Below, piece by piece: positions 28,306 through 36,931 of a DNA stretch of 64,000 nucleotides. The DNA lies in the NCBI RefSeq assembly GCF_012927275.1, contig NZ_JABBGG010000008.1, positions 1 to 64,000 of the forward strand, read 5' to 3'. Under the pieces are notes generated by a model. The model was not told where the DNA came from. It saw only the letters and a list, made by a program, of their open reading frames with translations, and ran no database searches. The stretch is from Massilia polaris (GTDB lineage Bacteria > Pseudomonadota > Gammaproteobacteria > Burkholderiales > Burkholderiaceae_D). The position numbers were made by a program, and so were the translations under genes. Each line of letters opens with the position of its first letter. Position 1 is the first letter of the stretch.

Positions 28306-30183
28306 ATGACTGGATTCCGGCTGTCCCCGGCGACGTGGAAGTGGTTGATCTGCATCCTTACCGCTATAACGGCCGTCCTTCTCGTGGTCGAAGCCAGGCA
28401 CGGATTCAGCGCATTGGTACTTCAACACGAGCACGGCACAATCGGCGGCAGGCTGGACGACCACCTCGGACTGTCGCCGGAAAGCCAGGGTACGTATGTC
28501 CTGCGCATTCTCAGCCTGGACTCGAATTCGCCACTCCTGGCGCAGGGAGCCAGACCGGGCGACCACGTCCGCTATGACCGTCCACTCGACCGCTGGCGTC
28601 GCTTCCAGGTCGGCGAACCGATCGGCCTGACGTTGATCCAGACCGAAGGCAAGCGCCACTTGACGATCCGGGCGGTGGGGTCGCCCATTCCGTTTGCCGA
28701 GGCATTCGACTACGCTGCCAGCTTCGTCATGGCCGTCACTGCCCTGCTGTTCAGCCTCCTTGTCGGCATCAAGCAAGGCAGCGGCAGCGCAAACCGCGCA
28801 CTTGCGATGACTTTCTGTGCGCTCAGCCTCATCTTCTTCATCACCATCAACTATTCCCCCGCCGGCCCGCTGTTCTACATCAGCAAGCTGCTCTGCATGG
28901 CCACCTATCCACTGATCTGGTACTGGAGTTTTTCGTTCGCGCTGAGTTACCAGCCTAATGCGGTAGGCCCCCTGCGCCGGTGGCTCAAGCGCAGCTTCCC
29001 TTTCTACCGGGTCTTGGCATTTGGCACTTCCGCTTACGCTGTGTGGTTCGGCCTGGGTAACGAAGCGCCGCTGATGTTGCCGTTGATTGGAGCGGTGGTT
29101 GGATTCGGCCTGACCCTGAGCATCGTCACCATGGTCAATGGCTGGCAACAATCGGCCGGCGAAATGCGCCAGCGGCATCGATGGCTACTGCTGTCCTACG
29201 CAGTTGGGACCGTCCCCGCCATGATTGCCTGGGTTCCCGCGTTCGACGCCGACTACGATGGCATACGATGGACCACGATGGGCATGTTCGCCGGTCAGTT
29301 CACCATGTACATCGGCCTGGCGTACGCAGTTCTGAAGCATCGCGTTTTCAATTTTGACTTTGCAGTGAGCCGAATGGTGGTGTTCACCGTTGTCAGCATC
29401 CTGCTGCTTTGCACCTTTGGCGTCGTCGAACGCATCTCCTCGTCGATGCTGCATGGCGGCGGCCACGCTGACGCGCCCACCATCACCCTGATCGTCGACG
29501 GTCTCATCGCGCTCGGCGTGTATCTCGTTTTCCATCATCTGCACGGAAGGGTCGAACGCCGGGTCGAGCGCTTCTTTTTCCATGAATGGCATGAGAACGA
29601 ACACAAGCTCCGGCATTTCGTGCGGCAAGCTGCCCACATAACGTCGATTGACGCATTGATGGCCTCCTCACGAAGCGCTATCGACCGCTTCACCGTCCAG
29701 GCAGGATGCACGATCTACCTTCGCGAGCCCGATGGCACTTACCTGCTTCGCGCCGACTGTACGCTGGCACAAGCGCCGGCACGAATCGAGACCGACCACG
29801 CGATCGCGGTTGCCCTGCGCAGCGACGTCGCGCCACAACGCTACGACCATCTGAAATCGGGGCTCCCGGGCGAGCTGGCCGTGCCGATGAGCCATCGCGG
29901 CATTCTCAATGGCATTGTGCTGATCGGCGTAAAGGGATCGGGCGAGAGCTACCGGCCCGACGAGACAGAAGTGCTGGCGTTCGCAGTCCACCAGATCGGG
30001 CTCGACCTGCACGCGATCCGCGTTGAATTGCTGGAAAACCAGGTCGAGGAACTTGTACAACGCGTGACTGTGCAGGGAAACGAATTGCACGCGATGGCTG
30101 GACGGAGGAAGGCAGTTCGTGTCCACCTGACGGAAGCTACCGGTGCATTTCCGAATGAAGCGTCGATAATTCATCAGAAATAA
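28306..30183 (+). CDS. Membrane sensor protein: PDZ-like, multi-helix membrane domain, GAF-like domain
   Basis: A 625-residue protein. After a first membrane helix (residues about 10-28) comes a PDZ-like periplasmic region with LAQGARPGDHVRYDRPLDRW and a later beta strand. About 8 hydrophobic helices follow (residues 135-395), then a soluble part (about 410-590) with a GAF-like pattern (SSRSAIDRFTVQAGCTIYL, ...AVALRSD...LAVPMSHRGILNGIVLIG). The end is a coiled coil (RVELLENQVEELVQRVTVQ). The usual output domain (histidine kinase, GGDEF or cyclase) is missing: the C-terminus ends soon after the coiled coil. ATG has AAGGAG upstream. A histidine kinase tail remnant lies 4 kb away but is not linked. 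Confidence 0.75.
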   Translation: MTGFRLSPATWKWLICILTAITAVLLVVEARHGFSALVLQHEHGTIGGRLDDHLGLSPESQGTYVLRILSLDSNSPLLAQGARPGDHVRYDRPLDRWRRFQVGEPIGLTLIQTEGKRHLTIRAVGSPIPFAEAFDYAASFVMAVTALLFSLLVGIKQGSGSANRALAMTFCALSLIFFITINYSPAGPLFYISKLLCMATYPLIWYWSFSFALSYQPNAVGPLRRWLKRSFPFYRVLAFGTSAYAVWFGLGNEAPLMLPLIGAVVGFGLTLSIVTMVNGWQQSAGEMRQRHRWLLLSYAVGTVPAMIAWVPAFDADYDGIRWTTMGMFAGQFTMYIGLAYAVLKHRVFNFDFAVSRMVVFTVVSILLLCTFGVVERISSSMLHGGGHADAPTITLIVDGLIALGVYLVFHHLHGRVERRVERFFFHEWHENEHKLRHFVRQAAHITSIDALMASSRSAIDRFTVQAGCTIYLREPDGTYLLRADCTLAQAPARIETDHAIAVALRSDVAPQRYDHLKSGLPGELAVPMSHRGILNGIVLIGVKGSGESYRPDETEVLAFAVHQIGLDLHAIRVELLENQVEELVQRVTVQGNELHAMAGRRKAVRVHLTEATGAFPNEASIIHQK

Positions 30184-30323
30184 AGCGCGACAACTGGTTG
30201 AGCGATTGGACAAACAAACGCAGCCAAAAACCCCGCCGCATGCGCTTTCTTGCGACTCAGCAATAACTCGTTTTTCTCCGTGCTTCAATATGGGCTCAAC
30301 CCATAAACGACGCGGAGCAAGTC

Positions 30324-30485
30324 TTGCAAATCATTCTGACGATCGCCGTGATCGTCGCACTCACATCCCCTTCGAATGCCCAACCCGTTAGCGTCGCGCC
30401 GTGGATGACAGGACAGCGGCTTGTCGACTTGCTGCAACGCACGCCCGGCGTTCGCAACAAACTGCAACTGACTCCCGCCGATTAA
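30324..30485 (+). CDS. Small exported peptide, possible Rap1a/Tai immunity-type fragment
   Basis: A TTG start at 30324 with GCGGAG 7 bases upstream gives 53 residues: a hydrophobic signal (IILTIAVIVALTSPSNAQP) and APWMTGQRLVDLLQRTPGVR to a stop after LTPAD. The region after the stop (YIGGRRGANYL in a shifted reading) weakly resembles the next part of Rap1a/Tai-type proteins (YIxGVRDA). It may be a truncated gene. Weak support. Confidence 0.35.
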   Translation: MQIILTIAVIVALTSPSNAQPVSVAPWMTGQRLVDLLQRTPGVRNKLQLTPAD

Positions 30486-31008
30486 CCATGTATGGCACCT
30501 TGATACATCGGCGGGCGGCGAGGCGCGAACTATCTCCACCCCTCAACAGCTAGGGTTCCAGACCAAGAAGAATTATCATCAGCTCATCGACGTAGACGCA
30601 CGTAGAACACGAAGTCTCAACTACCCAGCCAGCCCTTCCAGCGTCGATCGTTCCCACGTTCAGATGGTGTTCGAGGTGGTCTGGAAAACGTTAGAGTTCA
30701 TGCAAAAAAAAGACTACTCGCACACGCCCTTAGCTGGCCGCACCGTGGGCTTTAAAGGCAAACGCCGTCGGCTGGAAGACCTGATTGCTGAACTATGCAC
30801 TATGCCCTGACAGCGACCAGTGCCTCACGCACGAATAGGCGTGCAGACTTTGATCAACATCGATGTACGCTTGGAGGAAGGCTTTCGTAGGCATGGCTTT
30901 GCTCTGGTTAGATCGTGTCAGTTAGATCACGACGGCCGGTCAGCGGTCCCCCACCCGGCTGGCTGCAAAACCAAACTCGGAAAGCGCGAGATATACTGTA
31001 TGAATGTA
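30486..31008. other. Degenerate region without a recognisable gene
   Basis: Several short open stretches occur. One on the plus strand (about 30547-30808) reads LGFQTKKNYHQLIDVDARRT and later GRTVGFKGKRRRLEDLIAEL to a stop, with no start signal and no family I recognise. Base composition is less uniform than in the flanking genes. It ends at the IS1595-type element. Confidence 0.4.
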
Positions 31009-32100
31009 TGGGGTATCCAGTTAGCTCCACAATCACCGAACCACTGGATATACGTACAGTAGTATACTACTCCGAATTTTTCGACCGCGCGCGCGTTTTT
31101 TTGACCACATCGCCGTACGTGACGGGGCTCGTCACGACGGCTTGCTGGAGCAATCTGTAGAAGAGCATCCCACGCGAGCTTGAGCTGCGCCGATTGAAGC
31201 GAAACACGAATTCATCCAGATAAGCATCGAGGTGTGCGGGCTGCACCGCGCCATGGTGTGTGCCCAAGATCCAGCGCTTGAGCAGCGCTGCGACGCGATG
31301 CACACCCGGCATGGAAGCATGGGCGGCGATGTCCGATCCGAGCAGCACGGTGCGTTGGTGGAGGTAGCCAAGCTCGCGCAGCGTGCGGTAGGCAGCAGAC
31401 CCATCCGTATGCACCGTGGCGCCCGGTTCAATGGCCTGCTCAACGAAGGGAAGAACGCTGGCAGCGGAGTCATCGCCGATGCGCTGCAGGCGGATTCTCC
31501 CGAAGCCTTTTCGGTTCAAGCATTTCCACTGCGATGACTATGAGCGTCTTGGCGGTGTTGTTCTTGCGTCCCTTCGCAGTGACCGGGTTTTGACGATCGC
31601 TAATGGCCAGGTAGGTCTCGTCGACTTCAACCTTGCCATGAAGCAGTTCGCGTCCGGGACGCACCATCGCTGCGCGGAAGCGGTGCAGCATCGCCCAAGC
31701 CGTCTGGTAACTTCCCAGGCCCAGAACGCGCTGCAAACCCAGGGCATTCACGCCTTGCTTCTGGCTGGTCAAATACCACGCAGCAGCGAGCCACACTCGC
31801 AGCGGCGTGCGCGTCTTTTCAAAGATCGTGCCGGCGGTGACAGTGCACTGATGGCCGCAGTCCCGGCATACCATGCGACCGCGGCTTGACCTGTAGGGCT
31901 GGTCAATGCAGCTGCACGCAGGGCACACGAATCCGGCCGGCCACCGCAATCTTTCCAGATACGAAAGACAGGCTTCTTCGGACGCAAACCAAGTCAGGAA
32001 TTCGTTCCAGTCGGTGGGGTAGTCTTCGCCCGCTTTTGGGGCTAATATATGGATATCCATACAGTGATTCTAACTTCACTGGAGCTAAATGGATACCCCT
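31009..32100 (-). mobile_element. IS1595-type insertion sequence with a frameshifted transposase
   Basis: 20-bp terminal inverted repeats GGGGTATCCAGTTAGCTCCA (31010-31029) and TGGAGCTAAATGGATACCCC (32080-32099) differ at one position. One base outside each, a 10-base direct repeat TATGAATGTA (30999-31008 and 32101-32110) marks the target duplication; the family norm is 8 bases. The transposase inside is of the IS1595 type with an N-terminal zinc ribbon. Confidence 0.88.
31067..32060 (-). pseudogene. IS1595-family transposase, broken by a +1 frameshift
   Basis: The first part (from 32060) has a zinc ribbon (CPACSCIDQPYR and CRDCGHQCTVTAGT) and the start of the DDE domain (KVEVDETYLAISD). At 31508-31511 an AAAA tract holds one A too many: the frame goes from VIAVEMLEPK to a wrong reading, while the next frame continues GFGRIRLQRIGDDSAAS, then DGSAAYRTLREL and NRRSSSSRGMLFYRLLQQ to a stop at 31067. 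Joined, the two parts make a complete IS1595 transposase of about 330 residues. Because the needed shift is +1 and no slippery site is seen, it is probably inactive. Confidence 0.85.
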
Positions 32101-32105
32101 TATGA

Positions 32106-32336
32106 ATGTACAGTTATATTAAACGACTCCGATCGCGGGGTGAGCGCAAAGCCGATCGAGACATTTCAGCAGATCCTGGCGCCGTCGGTAACCTCACAGT
32201 GTTCCGACAAGGCACGGAAATCGTTGCGGCCTTCTATGCCGGCGGTGGCACCGGGCAACCAGATGAGTTGTTACCTACGCTATACCGCGCACGACTGGTG
32301 ACGATGCATGGGCAGGGGATGCTGTTTCAAGGATGA
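32106..32336 (+). CDS. Small hypothetical protein starting in the split LexA box
   Basis: Possible 76-residue protein: MYSYIKRLRSRGERKADRD, GAVGNLTVFRQGTEIVAAFY, then TLYRARLVTMHGQGMLFQG. The pattern looks coding but I do not recognise the family. Its ATG lies inside the right copy of the duplicated LexA-box sequence and no ribosome site is visible. It ends where a truncated MFS gene on the other strand begins to be recognisable, so a DNA junction lies near 32336. Possibly a truncated gene once under SOS control. Confidence 0.35.
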   Translation: MYSYIKRLRSRGERKADRDISADPGAVGNLTVFRQGTEIVAAFYAGGGTGQPDELLPTLYRARLVTMHGQGMLFQG

Positions 32337-32703
32337 TGGTGGCAAAGGCGGCTTCGTACAGGGTGGCGGCGATCGCCACGCCGAGCAGGGTCCAGGCAAT
32401 ATAGTAAGTGGCCACGTCACGCGCCTGGCTGAGCAGGATGAAGCCGAGTCCGCACAGCAGCGAGCCGGCGCCCATCACGAAACGGCCGCCGAAGCGGTCG
32501 AGCAGCATGCCGACCGGCGCCGACACCAGGCCGCCGACCAGCAGGCACCAGGAGAAGGCGCCGAACACGGTTTCGGCGCGCCAGCCAAGTTCGCGCTGAA
32601 TGTCGGCGGCCAGGATCGCGAACGCGTAGTACAGCGTGCCCCAGGCAATGACCTGCGTGACGGCGAGGATGGGAATGGTGTTGCGGGCGGGCGCGTTGGT
32701 CAT
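32337..32703 (-). pseudogene. MFS transporter, N-terminal third only
   Basis: The minus strand from ATG 32703 reads MTNAPARNTIPILAVTQVIA, then WGTLYYAFAILAADIQREL, MLLDRFGGRFVMGAGSLL (the loop 2-3 signature) and YYIAWTLLGVAIAATLYEAA to ATIILE. About four of twelve membrane helices remain. Beyond about 32337 the frame goes on into unrelated sequence to a stop at 32275. The gene was cut by the rearrangement that brought in the sequence left of it. Confidence 0.75.
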
Positions 32704-32830
32704 GTCTTCACGGACTGGTGCTTGCACTCGCACCGATCGTGAAAGCATAACATGCTCATCTGTAAATCCTTCCGGAGAGCGGGCGAGGGCACGCGGGCCG
32801 GTTGCGGGCCCGGCCCTCGCCTGCAAGCGC

Positions 32831-33808
32831 TTAGTACAGCGAGTATTCGAAGCCGGCGCCGATGACGGCGGCGAGTCCGGCGACGTTTTCGCCGCTTTCG
32901 CTGATCCCTTCCAGCACGTCCGCGACGCTGGCCTGGTTGCGGTCGAGCACGCCGACCCAGAAGTCGAAGCCGCCCTTCTCCGGCTGGCGGTGCAATACAT
33001 TTTCGTAGAATTTACCGACCAGCTCGGCATTGCTCGGGGCCGCACCGTAAGCCACCTTGAACTCGGCCGAGGCGACGAAGTTTTGCGCCACTTCCTTGAG
33101 CGACATGCCTTTGTCCATCGCATTGATCCAGAAGCCGACGCCGCCCTTGTCCGGCGTGCGGTTGAACGCGGCCTGGTAGACGCGGTAGGCCTCGCCGCCA
33201 TTACCGCTGCCGTCGAACGCGATACCGCTGTCGGTGAACAGCACGCGCTCGGCGCCGCTGACCGTGTCGATGCCGTCGGCCCCGGTCTTGTCCGTCACGG
33301 TGATGCCGGCCGCCGTCTTGACCACGGTGTAGTTCGCACGCGCGCCGCTGAAGGTGACGGTGTCGTTACCGGCGCCGCCAGAAATGGTGTCGTTGCCGCT
33401 GCCGGCGATGATCAGGTCGTTGCCTGCGCCACCAGACATCGTGTCGTTGCCGCCGAAACCGGCCAGCACGTCGGCGTCGGCGCTGCCGTTGATGGTGTCG
33501 TTACCGCTGAGGACAAAGGCATACGTCTGCTGGGTGTCGCCCTCGTTTTCCACGAAAACCTGCAATTGGGTGGCATCGGCGGACATTCCGGTGATCGAGT
33601 AGACCAGGGCGTCGTCGACGTAAAAATTGCTCGCCGTTGCGTTACCCGTAATGATGCCATCCGGAGTGATGGCAAAGCTGCCGTCGAACGATTGCCGATA
33701 ATTGGCGTTCTCAACCGAGATAAAACTGCTGCTGAGCTTGGCGACCATCCAGTCCCAATCCTGGTTCGTGGAGAAGCTGAACTTGCTCGCGAGGGTGACG
33801 ATGGCCAT
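32831..33808 (-). CDS. Secreted RTX-repeat protein with DUF4214 domain
   Basis: A 325-residue protein in three parts. Residues 1-95 are a beta-rich N-terminal region (AIVTLASKFSFSTNQDWDW). Residues 105-155 hold hemolysin-type calcium repeats (GNDTINGSADADVLAGFGGN, then GGAGNDLIIAGSGNDTISGG). Residues 215-325 are a DUF4214 domain (YRVYQAAFNRTPDKGGVGFW, then FYENVLHRQPEKGGFDFWVG). There is no N-terminal signal peptide, as expected for type I secretion, but no ABC exporter lies in this window. The ATG at 33808 has AAGGAA upstream. DUF4214 RTX proteins are often in many copies in this family of bacteria; function is not known, probably cell surface. Confidence 0.87.
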   Translation of the reverse strand: MAIVTLASKFSFSTNQDWDWMVAKLSSSFISVENANYRQSFDGSFAITPDGIITGNATASNFYVDDALVYSITGMSADATQLQVFVENEGDTQQTYAFVLSGNDTINGSADADVLAGFGGNDTMSGGAGNDLIIAGSGNDTISGGAGNDTVTFSGARANYTVVKTAAGITVTDKTGADGIDTVSGAERVLFTDSGIAFDGSGNGGEAYRVYQAAFNRTPDKGGVGFWINAMDKGMSLKEVAQNFVASAEFKVAYGAAPSNAELVGKFYENVLHRQPEKGGFDFWVGVLDRNQASVADVLEGISESGENVAGLAAVIGAGFEYSLY

Positions 33809-33939
33809 GTGGCGTTTCCTTGTGTTGTTGGCTAATTTAGTTGCTTCACGAAAATTAACAGGTGCAAGGCGGCGCGTCAAGGACGGGCGCGGTAAAGCCA
33901 TCGGGGGGCCGTTTTGGCGCGGCAGTCGGGAAATTCGAG

Positions 33940-34060
33940 TCAGGGCGAGCGTTGGCGGGTCTTTTTGACCACGCCGTCCGGACCGATCAGCACGACAAAC
34001 TCGAGGTAGCGTTCGGATCCGAGCGGGGCAACGTAAAGCCAGGTTTCGTATTTGCTATCG
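33940..34060 (-). pseudogene. Remnant: C-terminal tail of a small outer-membrane-type protein
   Basis: The minus strand reads YETWLYVAPLGSERYLEFVV and LIGPDGVVKKTRQRSP to a stop, similar in style to the end of BamE/SmpA-like lipoproteins. The gene is cut at about 34060 by the join to resolvase sequence on the other strand. Identity is tentative. Confidence 0.35.
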
Positions 34061-34313
34061 GTGGCGGAGATGGAAAGGGACCTGATCGTTGAGCGCACCC
34101 AGGCGGGACTGGCGCGAGCCAAGGCGGAAGGCAAGACGCTCGGCAGACCGCCAAAAAACGACGTCAGAGCAACGCAAGGCGATGATCGATGGCTACGCGA
34201 GCAAGCAGAGCGTGAGTTCCCTGGCGAAGCTCTACGGCGTCTCACGCGCGACCGTGCTTACCATTGTGAAGCCGAGTCGAGAAGTTGATGCGGATGCTGC
34301 CCCGGTTCAATAG
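34052..34313 (+). pseudogene. Serine recombinase (resolvase/invertase) C-terminal remnant with frameshift
   Basis: The plus strand reads SVAEMERDLIVERTQAGLAR then AKAEGKTLGRPPK, the hinge helix E of small serine recombinases. A run of six A at 34153-34158 (one too many) breaks the frame; the next frame resumes KTTSEQRKAMIDGYASKQS and VSSLAKLYGVSRATVLTIVK, the HTH_7 DNA-binding domain. The catalytic N-terminal domain with its serine is absent. It was once the mobility gene of an element, now inactive. Confidence 0.8.
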
Positions 34314-34472
34314 GCTATCCGGCCCGTGCACTAAGATAAATATAGGCTGTGATGACGAACTGCGCACCTCCGTCCGGCTCGCGATCGACACCGCAACCGA
34401 CACCTGATCGCGCTCCTTCTTCAAAAAATTAGTGCTAATTTCATGCCTGCAACGCCCGCGCACCTACCCATG

Positions 34473-34498
34473 AAAAAAGGCGGGTTGCCCCGCCTTTT
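34473..34498 (-). terminator. Terminator of the lipoprotein gene
   Basis: On the minus strand AAGGCGGGG and CCCGCCTT pair around CAA and are followed by TTTTTTCA. It starts about 18 bases after the stop of the gene at 34516-35316. Confidence 0.8.
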
Positions 34499-34515
34499 CG
34501 ATTAACCCGGTCCGG

Positions 34516-35316
34516 TCAAGGAACGATCTTGTAGGTGACGTGTGCCTTGCGCAAGCCGACCACGCTGGCTGGATTGCGTACCCAGACGACGTCGCCTTCA
34601 TCGGCGACGAGCTGGCCATGCATCTCGATATCCACCATCGGCTGCAGGAGGCGCGAACGGAAATGGATCTTCTGTTCCTGATCGGCACGGACCTGCTTTT
34701 CGGCAGCGAGGCGATTGAGCAGCTGATCGAAGCCATTTGCAGCAGCATCGTTCAGGGCGCGCATGCCGGCCGCATCCAGGCTGGCCAGTTCAGCCACAGT
34801 GTAGGTCATCGGCAGCTGGTACTGGTAGGTGCCTGCCCATTGCGGGGTGCCGTTCGATTCGACGATGAGCGCGCTCAGGACCTGCAGCTTGTCACCTTCA
34901 GCTTTGGCGATGTAGAGGTATGGCGTCGCGCGATTGGCTTGCGGCGTGTCACTCAGGACCTGGCCATTCTTGCGCATCGCGTCCGAAAACAGGGCGCGCG
35001 GTGCAATGCTGATCTTGTTGTTCAGCGTCGCGACATCGGCCACGGTCCTGGTCTCGATCATCTTCATGTTGGCCATCACACCCAGGGGACCGAGCAAGAG
35101 GCCCATTCCCACCCCGCCACCACCGCTGGCCTGGGTGTAAAGGATGTCCTTGTTGGCGTCCAGATGGCGCGTCATGTGGTTAGTGACATCCACCCCTGCC
35201 GCGCGCGCCATGGCATAGCCGTTACCCGGCGGTGCGCCCAGCATTTTTGGTGGTGTGGTAGCGCAAGCGCTCAGCAGCAAGGCAGCGGCAACGGCCCCGA
35301 TCAGTCTTTTATTCAT
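34516..35316 (-). CDS. Putative lipoprotein
   Basis: A 266-residue protein with a lipoprotein signal: LIGAVAAALLLSACATTPP, where the lipobox LLSAC puts the lipid on Cys19. A Gly-rich segment (SGGGGVGMGLLLGPLG) follows near residue 65. The rest is a mixed alpha/beta region with two AELASLDAAGMRALND-like helices. No family recognised. It lies alone in the accessory region with its own terminator. An upstream A/T-rich stretch (35317-35400) probably holds the promoter. Confidence 0.7.
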   Translation of the reverse strand: MNKRLIGAVAAALLLSACATTPPKMLGAPPGNGYAMARAAGVDVTNHMTRHLDANKDILYTQASGGGGVGMGLLLGPLGVMANMKMIETRTVADVATLNNKISIAPRALFSDAMRKNGQVLSDTPQANRATPYLYIAKAEGDKLQVLSALIVESNGTPQWAGTYQYQLPMTYTVAELASLDAAGMRALNDAAANGFDQLLNRLAAEKQVRADQEQKIHFRSRLLQPMVDIEMHGQLVADEGDVVWVRNPASVVGLRKAHVTYKIVP

Positions 35317-35863
35317 AGTACCCCAGGTAATTGTAATGAAAAAATGTTTTCTTTTTCGGAAACATTTTATTGTATCAATGCGGAACTATTTGAACATCGT
35401 CGGTGGTGAAAAATAGTTCCTTGCAGCAACACCCTGATTGACTCGCATGACTCATGATGATTTCTCAAAAAAATTCCGCGTGGATGTCGACTTTCCTCTC
35501 GCTCGAATGTCGCAGGCTATGGTATCCACCGAGATCCATCGGTTACGTCTAAAAGGGGGCCGTCTTCGACAACGTCTGCTTCGGGTCGAATGCAGGCGGT
35601 CACAGTAGCCCTCGATCCCGCTTCGGTAGGGCTGCGGCGTTAGACGATGAGCGCGCTGATTGTGTGGCCACGAATTTGGCGGTTGATCACGTTGCGTCCC
35701 TCCAAGACGCCAGGCGCGGGCCGTAGCGCCAAGAGGTTCAATCGAGCCGGTAGACTTCGCCGCCATGGCACAAGAGCGGCATCATGGCGCCTCGCAACCT
35801 ACGGGCGGTAGATTCGCCGATATAAAGTGCTGTCGGTCACATCGGTGCCTACAGCGTGCCCTG
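35317..35863. other. Intergenic stretch without recognisable gene
   Basis: The first 90 bases are A/T-rich and may hold the lipoprotein promoter. The rest has open frames on both strands with no start signals or motifs I recognise. It may be remnant sequence of the island that includes the HsdR fragment. Confidence 0.4.
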
Positions 35864-36073
35864 CTAATCTACGCCGTCGAGGTCCGCAATTAACATCGCG
35901 CGCGTCGAGATCTCTGAGTAGCCCCGCTCCAATGCTTTCCGCGTGTAGTGGTCATTCGCACTCTGCGCGGACATGCGCAGGCGCAGGCCGCCATTGGGGC
36001 CACCGAAATAGACGCAGCGCCCTGATGACGACGGCCTGGGCTTGGTCAGGTCCGGGTCGTCACGGTCATTCAA
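35864..36073 (-). CDS. Small hypothetical protein or fragment
   Basis: A possible 69-residue product: MNDRDDPDLTKPRPSSSGRC then GLRLRMSAQSANDHYTRKAL and ERGYSEISTRAMLIADLDGV. The composition looks coding but no ribosome site is clear and I do not know the family. It lies back to back with the HsdR remnant. Confidence 0.3.
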   Translation of the reverse strand: MNDRDDPDLTKPRPSSSGRCVYFGGPNGGLRLRMSAQSANDHYTRKALERGYSEISTRAMLIADLDGVD

Positions 36074-36085
36074 CGCGCCGCTGCA

Positions 36086-36931
36086 ATGGTCGCGTGGGCA
36101 CAGGTAGGACTGAAAGACGGCAAAAAGCGATTTGGTGATACTGCGCTGGCCATGTCAAAGGCGTTCACGCTGTGCTGCACGCTCGACGAGGCCAAGGCAG
36201 TGCGCGATGAGGTTGCGTTCTTCCAGGCCGTCAAGGTTCTGCTGACCAAGAAGGAAATCAGCAGCAAGAAGCGCACGGACGAGGAGCGCGATCTGGCCGT
36301 CAGGCAGATCATCGGCTCGGCGCTGGTATCGAATGAGGTCATGGACATCTTCAATGCGGCGGGTCTCGAAAAGCCGAACATCGGCATCCTCGATGACGAC
36401 TTCCTCAACGAGGTGCGCAACCTGCCGGAACGGAATCTGGCGGTGGAACTGCTGGAGCGCCTGCTCGAAGGCGAAATCAAGACCCGGTTCGCCACCAACG
36501 TGGTGCAGAACAACAAGTTCAGCGAGATGCTGACCAACGTGATTAAGCGTTATCAGAATCGCTCCATCGAGACGGCGCAGGTGATGGAAGAGCTGATCGC
36601 GATGGCGAAGAAATTCAAGGAAGAGGCGGAGCGAGGGGCAAACGCCGGGCTGAACGCTGATGAGTTGGCATTCTACGACGCTCTTGCTGACAATGAGGAG
36701 TCGGTGCGCGAGCTGGGCGATGAGACGTTGAAGAAGATCGCCCATGAGTTGGCCGAGAGCTTGCGCAAGAACGTGACCGTGGACTGGGCAGTGCGCGACA
36801 GCGTGCGGGCCAAGCTGCGGCTGCTGGTGAAGCGAATCCTGCGCAAGTATAGATATCCGCCGGTGAAGGAAGAGGCGGCTGTTGCCTTGGTGCTGGAGCA
36901 GGCGGAGGCGCTGAGTGCGGAATGGGCGTAG
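36086..36931 (+). pseudogene. Type I restriction enzyme HsdR, C-terminal domain only
   Basis: About 280 residues of the HsdR C-terminal region (DUF3387-type): GLKDGKKRFGDTALAMSKAF, then VAFFQAVKVLLTKKEISSKK, NERNLAVELLERLLEGEIKT and a normal end at LVLEQAEALSAEWA. The PD-ExK nuclease and both helicase motor domains (some 700 residues) are missing, and no hsdM or hsdS lies nearby. This part alone normally contacts the methylase, so no restriction activity is expected. It is the tail of a lost type I system. An ATG at 36086 could still allow translation. Confidence 0.8.

Larger units (their letters stand above)
30996..32113. promoter_or_regulatory. LexA (SOS) box split by an insertion sequence
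   Basis: Left of the element the DNA reads CTGTATGAATGTA (30996-31008); right of it TATGAATGTACAG (32101-32113). Removing the element and one copy of the 10-base duplication TATGAATGTA restores CTGTATGAATGTACAG, a full CTGT-N8-ACAG LexA box. The lexA gene in this window has the same type of box at 63886-63901. The gene it once controlled is not certain; the reading frame at 32106 starts inside the right half. Confidence 0.65.

Noticed and set aside
36086-36931. Active type I restriction enzyme
   Set aside because: Nuclease and motor domains are missing and no hsdM or hsdS is present.
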